64,000 bases of DNA from assembly GCA_964489955.1 (NCBI GenBank), contig CAZBAV010000009.1:20167-84166 (forward strand), written 5' to 3'. This DNA is from Leadbetterella sp964489955 (lineage in GTDB: Bacteria; Bacteroidota; Bacteroidia; Cytophagales; Spirosomataceae). Of this stretch, positions 9,284 through 16,011 are shown in pieces. The translations under genes and the position numbers were made by a program. Each line of letters starts with the position of its first letter. The stretch's first letter is position 1. A model generated the notes under the pieces. It saw only the letters and a list, made by a program, of their open reading frames with translations, ran no database searches and was not told the origin of the DNA.

Positions 9284-11578
9284 TTAAAATTCAAAATTAT
9301 AAGTCACGCTCGGTATCCATTGGAAGAGAGCAGTTTGAACGGCATCTATCTGCTGTGGGTTTTCCTTATTTTCTCTAAAGTCAACTGAGAATGGATTTTG
9401 GCGACCGTAAACATTATATAACCCGAAGTTCCATGAGCTTTGGAAACGTTTTTTAGAAGGTTTCTCATAGGTAGCACTAAAGTCCAAACGGTGTGAAGCA
9501 GGCATGCGGTCGGCATTTCTTGCACCGTATTGAAATACGGTTATGCCATTTATTTCATATTTTCCGGTAGGAAAAGTAACGGCATTACCTGTTGTATAAA
9601 TAAATGAACTTGATAACGTCCAACGTCTGTTTAGTTCATAAATCCCCACGATAGATAAGTCATGGGTGCGGTCTTGTTTGGCATTGTACCAAAGACCATT
9701 GTTTATACCCTCAATTTTCCGTTCGGTTTTAGAAAGAGTGTACCCTACCCACCCAGTAAGTTTCCCTGTTTTTTTCTTTAAAAGTACTTCTATTCCGTAA
9801 GCCCTACCCTTGCCAAAAAGCAGCTCACTTTCTATATCTGGCACCGTATTTATATCTGCTCCATCCCTATAATCTATCTGATTTTGCATGGTTTTGTAGT
9901 AGGTTTCAGCATTAAGTTCGTAAGCATTCTCCTGGAAATTTCTACTGTAACCCAAACTTATTTGGTCTGCCACGCCAGGCTTAATATTATAACTGTTTCC
10001 TATCCATTGGTCTGTAGGACTCCCGCTTGTAGAATTACTCATAAGGTGCAGATTTTGTACATTTCTAGCATAACCTATTTTGGCACTTGAGCTTGAATTT
10101 AACCGATAATTCATGGAAACCCGAGGCTCAAGATTATAATACGTTTTACCCACTTTCCCTTTAGCTAATTCTATAGATTCCACAATTTCGTGGTTACGAT
10201 AAATATGGTATGTGTCGCCACCTAAGACATTGTAAAAAGAAAAACGCAAGCCATAGTCTACCGTTATCTTTTCATTAGGTTTATACGAATTACTAGCATA
10301 AAGAGCATTTTCAAGAGATTTTCTGCTATTCTTCTGACCATAATTTTCTTCTTTGGTTGGAGAAACGTTATGATGTATCGCATTGAACCCAAAACGCAGC
10401 GTATTATCCGTGTTTAAGTAATAAGAAAAGTCTTGTTTTAAGTTAAAGTCTTGGATGTTGGAGTTAAAATTAATAGCGTCACCTCCTCCACTAAAACCAA
10501 CATTAAAATCATAATTACAGTAAATAAATGAGGTATTAGAAAACAATTTACTATCTAATACGCTGTTCCATCGGAGAGTACTGGTGGTGTTTCCCCATTG
10601 ACTACCAAAGGTATTTCCCAAACCGAAAACATCTTTCCCGAAATAGCCGGAGAAATAAAGCCTATTCTTATCATTTAAAGTGAGGTTTGCCTTGGCATTC
10701 AGGTCATAAAAATATAGTTTGATATCTTTAAAATCGGGAGACATACGAGCAATGAGATCAGCGTAGGTTCTTCTCCCAGAAATAATGAAAGATGATTTCT
10801 CTTTTTGTATGGGTCCTTCTACCGTTAAGCGGCTACTGATAAGACCTATACCACCCGTAACCTGATAGTCCCTATTGTTACCTTCCTTCATTTTTACATC
10901 CAAAACGGAGGATAAACGGCCTCCGAATTGTGCCGGGCTATTTCCTTTAATAATGGTAGCGTCTTTTATGGCATCGCTATTAAACGTGCTGAAAAATCCT
11001 AATAAATGTGATGCATTATACACAGGAGCTTCGTCAAGAATCACCAAGTTTTGGTCTGTGCTACCACCCCGAACCGAAAACCCAGCAGACCCTTCTCCGT
11101 TGGTTTTCACTCCAGGCATAAGCTGTATGGTCTTCACAAGGTCCTTTTCACCAAAAACTACAGGAATTTTACCAGCCGTTTTCATATTGAGGGTTTCTGT
11201 TCCCATAGTAGCTTGGGTGAGATTATCATCATTTCGTTTACTACTTACCACTACTTCTGCAAGGGTATTTTCATCCAAAAGATCTATGCTTATCTTTTGG
11301 TCAGAGTCCAGGATTACAGGAATTAGCTGCTGTTCTGAACCCACATACGTAACTCTGAGCGTGTACTTCCCGGCTGGAAGCGAAATAGAAAAGAAGCCAT
11401 ATTCATTGGTACTTACACCCACTCCCGTTTTTTCCATAACCAAAATGGTTGCACCTATGAGCGACTCCCCATTTGATTTCTGTTTTACTGTACCGCTTAC
11501 GGTATATTTTTGCTGTGCCATGAGCAAACCGGCACTAAGAAAAAGAAAGATGCTTATAGCTGCTATTCTCTTGATCAT
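9284..11578 (-). CDS. TonB-dependent outer membrane receptor with CarboxypepD_reg-like domain
   Basis: A 764-residue receptor. The ATG at 11578 is preferred to the ORF start at 11674 because it opens a signal peptide ending LLMAQQ. Residues of about 22-105 form a CarboxypepD_reg-like domain (VSGTVKQKSNGESLIGATI). The plug follows (PVVFGEKDLVKTIQLMPGV, then FSVRGGSTDQNLVILDEAPVYN), and a 22-strand barrel fills the rest, ending VTYNFEF. It imports an unknown ligand with TonB energy. A LytTR-type operator with promoter lies at 11598-11663, giving a leader of about 13 bases, so the LytTR/LytS system encoded 1.7 kb away probably controls it. Confidence 0.92.
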   Translation of the reverse strand: MIKRIAAISIFLFLSAGLLMAQQKYTVSGTVKQKSNGESLIGATILVMEKTGVGVSTNEYGFFSISLPAGKYTLRVTYVGSEQQLIPVILDSDQKISIDLLDENTLAEVVVSSKRNDDNLTQATMGTETLNMKTAGKIPVVFGEKDLVKTIQLMPGVKTNGEGSAGFSVRGGSTDQNLVILDEAPVYNASHLLGFFSTFNSDAIKDATIIKGNSPAQFGGRLSSVLDVKMKEGNNRDYQVTGGIGLISSRLTVEGPIQKEKSSFIISGRRTYADLIARMSPDFKDIKLYFYDLNAKANLTLNDKNRLYFSGYFGKDVFGLGNTFGSQWGNTTSTLRWNSVLDSKLFSNTSFIYCNYDFNVGFSGGGDAINFNSNIQDFNLKQDFSYYLNTDNTLRFGFNAIHHNVSPTKEENYGQKNSRKSLENALYASNSYKPNEKITVDYGLRFSFYNVLGGDTYHIYRNHEIVESIELAKGKVGKTYYNLEPRVSMNYRLNSSSSAKIGYARNVQNLHLMSNSTSGSPTDQWIGNSYNIKPGVADQISLGYSRNFQENAYELNAETYYKTMQNQIDYRDGADINTVPDIESELLFGKGRAYGIEVLLKKKTGKLTGWVGYTLSKTERKIEGINNGLWYNAKQDRTHDLSIVGIYELNRRWTLSSSFIYTTGNAVTFPTGKYEINGITVFQYGARNADRMPASHRLDFSATYEKPSKKRFQSSWNFGLYNVYGRQNPFSVDFRENKENPQQIDAVQTALFQWIPSVTYNFEF

Positions 11579-11597
11579 ATAGTTGTTTTTGTTTCTG

Positions 11598-11663
11598 CAA
11601 AGGTGAAACGAAAAAAAAACGGCAAAAAAATAATGCGAAGAAGAGGAAAGGTTTTGCGAAGAA
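11598..11663 (-). promoter_or_regulatory. Putative LytTR operator and promoter of the TonB receptor gene
   Basis: Two copies of TGCGAAGAA (read on +) lie at 11634-11642 and 11655-11663, exactly 21 bases apart, that is two 9-bp half sites with a 12-bp gap. This is the layout bound by LytTR-domain dimers. Thirty bases on the promoter side lies CCTTTG on the - strand (11598-11603), matching the Bacteroidota -7 element (TAnnTTTG) in its core, and the ATG of the receptor gene is 20 bases further. The same arrangement with identical spacing occurs at 13243-13308. Confidence 0.7.
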
Positions 11664-11670
11664 TGCAAAA

Positions 11671-12813
11671 TCAAAACCCGAAAATTGGAAAATACATACT
11701 ACCAACTGTGGGTAACTTACCCAAAATAAAGACCAATACTAAAGATAGTCTTCCATATTCTAAGTAAAATAACCATTTACGACCGTCTAGGTAACTACCA
11801 CAAATAATCAATGTAAATAGTATAAAAATGGAGCCCAATACTTTGTCCGAAATATTTAAAGAACTGAAATAAAAAGTAATAAGACACATTAGAATAAAGC
11901 TTATTCCAATTTGCAGGTTGAGATAGGTTCTTACAAAACCGCTGTACGTATTTGATCTCTTTGTGATCAGCCATTTCTTTTCTAACTCTGGCCTTATTCC
12001 CTGGTCCATAGTTTCTGGACGGCCAAACACAATACGTAACTTGTCCCGTAACTTAGTTTCTTTTTTGGAGGCTTCCCAAATCTCCAGATAATAATGAAAG
12101 TGCTGCCAAAGGAAGCTGTAGGATTTAATGGGATGTGTAAGCCCGTATGCTGGTTTTTCTTCTTCTGCCTGAAAGGTACCAAAGAGTTTATCCCAAAAAA
12201 CGAAGACGTCTCCATAGTTTTTATCTAAATATTTTTCGTCTGAAGCATGATGTACTCCGTGCAATGAAGGCGTAATGAAAACATGCTCCAAAAATCCCAA
12301 TTTCCCCACTACCTGGGTATGTGTAAAAAATGAATACACGCCATGGAAAAGCAAAATAAAAATCACCAACGAAGGATGAAAGCCAATCCAAGGAAGCAAA
12401 CACCAAAAAACATTTCGTATAAACGCCTGAAAAACGGTTATACGGGCGGCTACAGTGAGATTAAACTCTTCACTTTGATGATGGACAATATGTGCTGCCC
12501 ACAAAATATTAACTTCATGACCTAACCTGTGGTACCAATACCATACAAAATCTGTTGCTAAAATTAGAGCTATCCACGTATACCACCTATTCGGAATGGA
12601 AAACAAGGCATAGTGTTCATAAACATAATAAAAGAGGGAGTAAAAACTGGCTGTAATAAACAAGCTTAAAAGACGCTCCGCAATACCAATACTTATATTA
12701 TTTATGGAGCTTTCATAAGAAAAGACATTCTTAAGCTTTTTGTATTGGGTTACCTTGTACTCAATAAATACGAATATAAAAAATGCCGGCAAGGCAAAAG
12801 CCAGATAGTTCAT
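11671..12813 (-). CDS. Fatty acid hydroxylase/sterol desaturase-family membrane protein
   Basis: A 380-residue di-iron membrane oxygenase with hydrophobic segments near the N-terminus, in the middle and at the C-terminus. The histidine clusters that bind iron are all visible: H95-x3-H99 (HRLGH), H108-x2-H111-H112 (HIVHH) and H185-x2-H188-H189 (HGVHH), followed by NYGDVFVFWDKLFGTF, which is characteristic of the family. Members hydroxylate or cleave lipid chains, for example in alkylglycerol or sphingolipid metabolism. The substrate here is unknown. It lies between the TonB receptor gene (93 bases downstream) and small ORFs near the LytTR operator at 13243-13308, from which it may be transcribed. 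Confidence 0.88.
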   Translation of the reverse strand: MNYLAFALPAFFIFVFIEYKVTQYKKLKNVFSYESSINNISIGIAERLLSLFITASFYSLFYYVYEHYALFSIPNRWYTWIALILATDFVWYWYHRLGHEVNILWAAHIVHHQSEEFNLTVAARITVFQAFIRNVFWCLLPWIGFHPSLVIFILLFHGVYSFFTHTQVVGKLGFLEHVFITPSLHGVHHASDEKYLDKNYGDVFVFWDKLFGTFQAEEEKPAYGLTHPIKSYSFLWQHFHYYLEIWEASKKETKLRDKLRIVFGRPETMDQGIRPELEKKWLITKRSNTYSGFVRTYLNLQIGISFILMCLITFYFSSLNISDKVLGSIFILFTLIICGSYLDGRKWLFYLEYGRLSLVLVFILGKLPTVGSMYFPIFGF

Positions 12814-12843
12814 AGTTACATATTTTGGTAAAGGAAAAAGGGA

Positions 12844-13071
12844 TCAAATAACGAGAAGTTTAAATAGATCTATACTTATTAAAACAACACTTAAATAGCT
12901 TATACAGCCTTTTTTAACAATATGTACACCTTCCGGATATTCTTGTATGCCGTAAAAACTATCCATCAGAATACCTAATAGTCCAATACCAATAAGTACT
13001 AAACCAACCCCATCCTGCAAATAGCAAGACTCTATACAAACCAATATTTCATACATAATGAAACTACACAT
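12844..13071 (-). CDS. Possible small two-helix membrane protein
   Basis: A 75-codon ORF ending 30 bases before the hydroxylase gene. It has two clear hydrophobic stretches, GVGLVLIGIGLLGILMDSFYG and SYLSVVLISIDLFKLLVI, separated by a charged turn. A shorter start at residue 6 (MYEIL) is equally possible. I do not recognise the family. In favour of a real gene: same strand, tight spacing to the next gene and a strongly membrane-like composition. Against: no visible ribosome binding site, which is normal in this phylum, and no homologue that I can name. Confidence 0.4.
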   Translation of the reverse strand: MCSFIMYEILVCIESCYLQDGVGLVLIGIGLLGILMDSFYGIQEYPEGVHIVKKGCISYLSVVLISIDLFKLLVI

Positions 13072-13120
13072 AGATATCTAATTTTGAATCCGATTTTGGT
13101 CAGGTGAGAAATCCACCATC

Positions 13121-13231
13121 TCACAGAAAAAACACATCGGGCCTGGATTGTAAGTGTAGTTCTCGCTCTACAAATAAAGAGAGCGAGAATCTAACAATTA
13201 GAAAAACAAACAACAAAACTCCATGAGCCAT
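13121..13231 (-). CDS. Possible 36-residue small protein behind a LytTR promoter
   Basis: The ATG at 13231 lies about 12 bases past a strongly conserved -7 element (13243-13248), the same kind of short leader as that of the TonB receptor gene. The ORF encodes a hydrophobic N-terminal stretch (GVLLFVFLIVRFSLSLFV) followed by a polar tail, so it could be a one-helix membrane peptide. The hairpin at 13160-13189 lies inside it, so the transcript may instead be a short RNA. I cannot name a family. Confidence 0.25.
   Translation of the reverse strand: MAHGVLLFVFLIVRFSLSLFVERELHLQSRPDVFFL
13160..13189. other. Strong stem-loop downstream of the LytTR operator
   Basis: A perfect 10-bp stem (TTCTCGCTCT / AGAGCGAGAA) with a 10-base loop. 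It lies about 50 bases past the predicted start of the transcript from the 13243-13308 promoter. No T run follows on the - strand, so it may be a weak terminator, a processing site or an attenuator in front of the small membrane ORF and hydroxylase gene. Confidence 0.45.
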
Positions 13232-13242
13232 TGTTGACAGTA

Positions 13243-13308
13243 CAAAGGTTGCTTATACCCAACAATTGAGAAAAATAATGCGAAGAACACAGGCCCTTTT
13301 GCGAAGAA
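13243..13308 (-). promoter_or_regulatory. Second putative LytTR operator and promoter
   Basis: TGCGAAGAA occurs at 13279-13287 and 13300-13308, again exactly 21 bases apart, and the flanks AAAAATAATGCGAAGAA and TTTTGCGAAGAA are identical to those of the copy at 11598-11663. CCTTTG on the - strand lies exactly 30 bases away, as in the first copy. The element begins 11 bases after the stop codon of the LytTR regulator gene and points towards the small ORFs and the hydroxylase gene. The regulator thus probably controls its own downstream neighbours. Confidence 0.7.
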
Positions 13309-13318
13309 GGAAAGCCTC

Positions 13319-14011
13319 TTAGATAGCGTATCTCGTAAAAAAATCTTCGGTGTAGGTTCTACCGATTGGAAACTCCTGAGAGTCCATAAAAACAGAAGTT
13401 CCACGTACCGCCTCTATCCTATCAAAAGGTAAAATAAAACTGCGGTGAATACGAATAAAGCTTGCCGCAGGAAGTTTTTCCACCATATCTTTCATGGTCA
13501 TTCTAGCCATGATGGTCTTGCGATCCTTAATGTGGATTTTGAGATAATCTGCCAAACCCTCAATGTAGAGAATATCTGCTAATGGGATTTTCACCAAACT
13601 AAAATCTGCCCTCACATAAATACTACTGTCTGCCGCTTGTTCCTTATTGTGGATATACGTGTGGTATTCTGTGGCCTTAGTAATAGCTTGTGTAAAACGC
13701 TTTTGGTTAATGGGTTTCAGCAAATAATCAATGGCATTCAACTCATAACTCACTGCTGCATATTCACTAAAAGCAGTTGTAAAAATAACCATGGTGTTCT
13801 GTTCTAATGACTTCACTAATTGTATCCCGGTCATAGAAGGCATGTGAATGTCACAAAAAATGAGGTCTACAGGAAACTTATTAAGGTGTTTCAAAGCCTC
13901 ATTGGGTTGGGTGAAAGTCTTTTGCAAATGGATGCTTTCGCTTTTGTTAGAAAGCGACTGGATGACCCTTAAGGCCAAAGGTTCATCATCTATTGCTATG
14001 GCATTTATCAT
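13319..14011 (-). CDS. LytTR-family response regulator
   Basis: A 230-residue response regulator. The receiver domain (about 1-118) has the acidic pair DDEP at 8-11, phospho-acceptor Asp 54 in LIFCDIHMPSMTG and Lys in LLKPI. The C-terminal LytTR DNA-binding domain (about 130-230) shows LADILYIEGLADYLKIH, MTMKDMVEKLP, FIRIHRSFILP and FPIGRTY. LytTR domains bind direct repeats spaced by two helical turns, and such repeats occur at 11634-11663 and 13279-13308. The start codon overlaps the stop of the kinase gene by 4 bases (ATGA), so the pair is translationally coupled. Confidence 0.93.
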   Translation of the reverse strand: MINAIAIDDEPLALRVIQSLSNKSESIHLQKTFTQPNEALKHLNKFPVDLIFCDIHMPSMTGIQLVKSLEQNTMVIFTTAFSEYAAVSYELNAIDYLLKPINQKRFTQAITKATEYHTYIHNKEQAADSSIYVRADFSLVKIPLADILYIEGLADYLKIHIKDRKTIMARMTMKDMVEKLPAASFIRIHRSFILPFDRIEAVRGTSVFMDSQEFPIGRTYTEDFFTRYAI

Positions 14012-15021
14012 TGTAGATTTATATGCAATGTAACCGAAAACTCCTTTTCTGTATCATCAATAACCAAAAGATGTTTTGAGGGGTAAATAAGCTCAAGACG
14101 GTGTTTGGTGTTTTCCAAACCCAAACCGCTACTTTCGGTGGTATCACGCTGTACCTTTACCTTATTGTTTGATACTACCATCTTAAAAGCCGAACGGTCT
14201 GCCGAAGTTTCTATCCGTATCCAACTTTTCTGTTCGGAGTTAACTCCGTATTTAAACGCATTTTCTATAAATGGAATAAGTAACATGGGAGCAATCTGTA
14301 AACTTGGGATATCATCCATACTCCTATAATCCAATTTTACACTTCGGTCTAGTCTGAGCTTCTGAAGTTCCACATAGTTGTTTATATAGTTTATTTCATC
14401 CTCTAACAAAACGAAATCCTTTTGGGTGTCTTTCATCGTATACCGCATCATTTCCGATAACTTATCCACCATATCTGCAGCTTTAGGCGAAGTATCAAAG
14501 GCCGTAGCGTAAATACTATTGAGCGTATTGAATAAAAAATGAGGGTTTATCTGTGATTTCAAAGACGCTATTTGAGCAGAAAGCCTCTCTTTTTCGGTTT
14601 CTTTAAGTCTGGCATAAACCAAAAACAAAATAGAAGAAACAATAGACAACAACCACAAAGCCAACACATTTATTATTACTACCGGCAAAATCTTTTCTAT
14701 GGTGGGGTTAGCCAAAATTTCCTGGCCAAAATCATAGTATACAAACAGTAGGCTAGAAAAGAAAACTGCTGCCAACACAGCCAGAAATAAGAAAAGTGCA
14801 AAAAGTCCATATCTCCTTGTTAAAAGGAATTTAGGAATAAGTAGATAAAAATTAACATAAAAAACAGCTAACAACACCGAACTAAACGCCAAACTAAGCA
14901 GTAAATATTTGGTGTCAGACTCAGGCATGAGTATAGAGATAATCTGGTCGGTAGATACGTAGGGTACCACCAACAGCAATATCCACACTAAAACATGTGT
15001 AGCAATAACAAAAGGTCTCAT
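14008..15021 (-). CDS. LytS-type (His_kinase family) sensor histidine kinase
   Basis: A 337-residue membrane kinase with four predicted transmembrane helices in the first 140 residues and no periplasmic sensor domain of note. The phospho-acceptor is His 161 in SQINPHFLFNTLNSIYA, the signature of the His_kinase (Pfam PF06580) group that pairs with LytTR regulators. The ATPase part includes LLIPFIENAFKYGV (N box) and SSGLGLENTKHRL (G box). It senses an unknown membrane or intramembrane signal and passes phosphate to the regulator encoded directly after it with a 4-base overlap. Confidence 0.93.
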   Translation of the reverse strand: MRPFVIATHVLVWILLLVVPYVSTDQIISILMPESDTKYLLLSLAFSSVLLAVFYVNFYLLIPKFLLTRRYGLFALFLFLAVLAAVFFSSLLFVYYDFGQEILANPTIEKILPVVIINVLALWLLSIVSSILFLVYARLKETEKERLSAQIASLKSQINPHFLFNTLNSIYATAFDTSPKAADMVDKLSEMMRYTMKDTQKDFVLLEDEINYINNYVELQKLRLDRSVKLDYRSMDDIPSLQIAPMLLIPFIENAFKYGVNSEQKSWIRIETSADRSAFKMVVSNNKVKVQRDTTESSGLGLENTKHRLELIYPSKHLLVIDDTEKEFSVTLHINLQ

Positions 15022-15093
15022 TTTTATCCAATAATATACAAATGAAAGCTATGTTTTAACCAAACCCAAAAAAATGAGAAAAAGGTGGCAGAT

Positions 15094-15834
15094 TTAGAGA
15101 TGAACGTTATGATTAAGAAAGTCTTCTATAGCTTTCAAAGTCATCTGCTGTTGCTCTTCTCTCGAAATAGCAGCCTTATTGTCACCTAGTTGACAACCAT
15201 AATAACCAAATTGGGCGTGATTCCCTCCCGCAATTTTTATATACATGGTGTTCTTAGGGAGCTTGTCCCTATTTTTATTAATATCTGACTCAGACGCGAC
15301 GCCATCATGAGAACCATAAATTTTCATGACAGCAATAGACTGGTTTGCCAATGAATAATCTCTAGGATGGGTTGTACCAATAAGAACCAATTTATCTACC
15401 AAACCCGGGTTTTCATGCACAAACTGGGCAGCCATTTTTGCTCCTTGTGAATGTCCAGCCAAAGTATAAGCTTTAGTAGAATCTGCCATAAGTTTCAACT
15501 CAATAGGCATCTCATATCCTTTTGTTGCTTGCCTCCAGGGCATCTTTAATAAATAAACTTGTACATTCCCTTTTGCAATATTTCTACACAAAGGCACATA
15601 AGCCTTAGGATCCACCATGGCTCCTGGAAAGAAAACCATCACATTTCTAAACGAAGAAGTAGGTGTAAAAGAATAAAAGTGGTCTGTATTTTCTACAGCC
15701 AAATCACTGGTAGAATCTAGCATAAAGTTATCTACTCCATGAGACTGAAAAGAGTAAAACTGCCAAGCAAGGAAAACAAGACCACAAATAACCCAAACCC
15801 GCTTTAAATATTTAATTATGAGACGTTTGTTCAT
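15094..15834 (-). CDS. Membrane-anchored alpha/beta hydrolase
   Basis: A 246-residue alpha/beta hydrolase with an uncleaved N-terminal anchor (VWVICGLVFLAWQFYSF). The catalytic triad can be placed: nucleophile Ser 129 in AGHSQGAK, Asp 176 in YGSHDGV, and His 205 in GGNHAQFG. The text MVFFPGAMVDPKAY carries the oxyanion loop. This resembles the Abhydrolase_5 group of secreted or periplasmic hydrolases with unknown natural substrates. It stands alone, 72 bases upstream of the LytS kinase gene and divergent from the M16 peptidase gene. Confidence 0.85.
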   Translation of the reverse strand: MNKRLIIKYLKRVWVICGLVFLAWQFYSFQSHGVDNFMLDSTSDLAVENTDHFYSFTPTSSFRNVMVFFPGAMVDPKAYVPLCRNIAKGNVQVYLLKMPWRQATKGYEMPIELKLMADSTKAYTLAGHSQGAKMAAQFVHENPGLVDKLVLIGTTHPRDYSLANQSIAVMKIYGSHDGVASESDINKNRDKLPKNTMYIKIAGGNHAQFGYYGCQLGDNKAAISREEQQQMTLKAIEDFLNHNVHL

Positions 15835-16011
15835 ATTCTTTTTTTAGCAATCTACAAATAAATACCGTAAAAACACAATTACAATTCTACTACAATAGAG
15901 TATTGAACTTAAAATTTAGTATATCCAATTTTAAATATTTTCATATTATATCATTGCACAATATTTTTACATAACTTACGGTTCAAAACTTATTAATAAA
16001 CTTTTTCTACA

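Noticed and set aside
10875..11582. 235-codon + strand ORF opposite the TonB receptor gene
   Set aside because: It is an antisense shadow of a well-supported coding region with no recognisable family.
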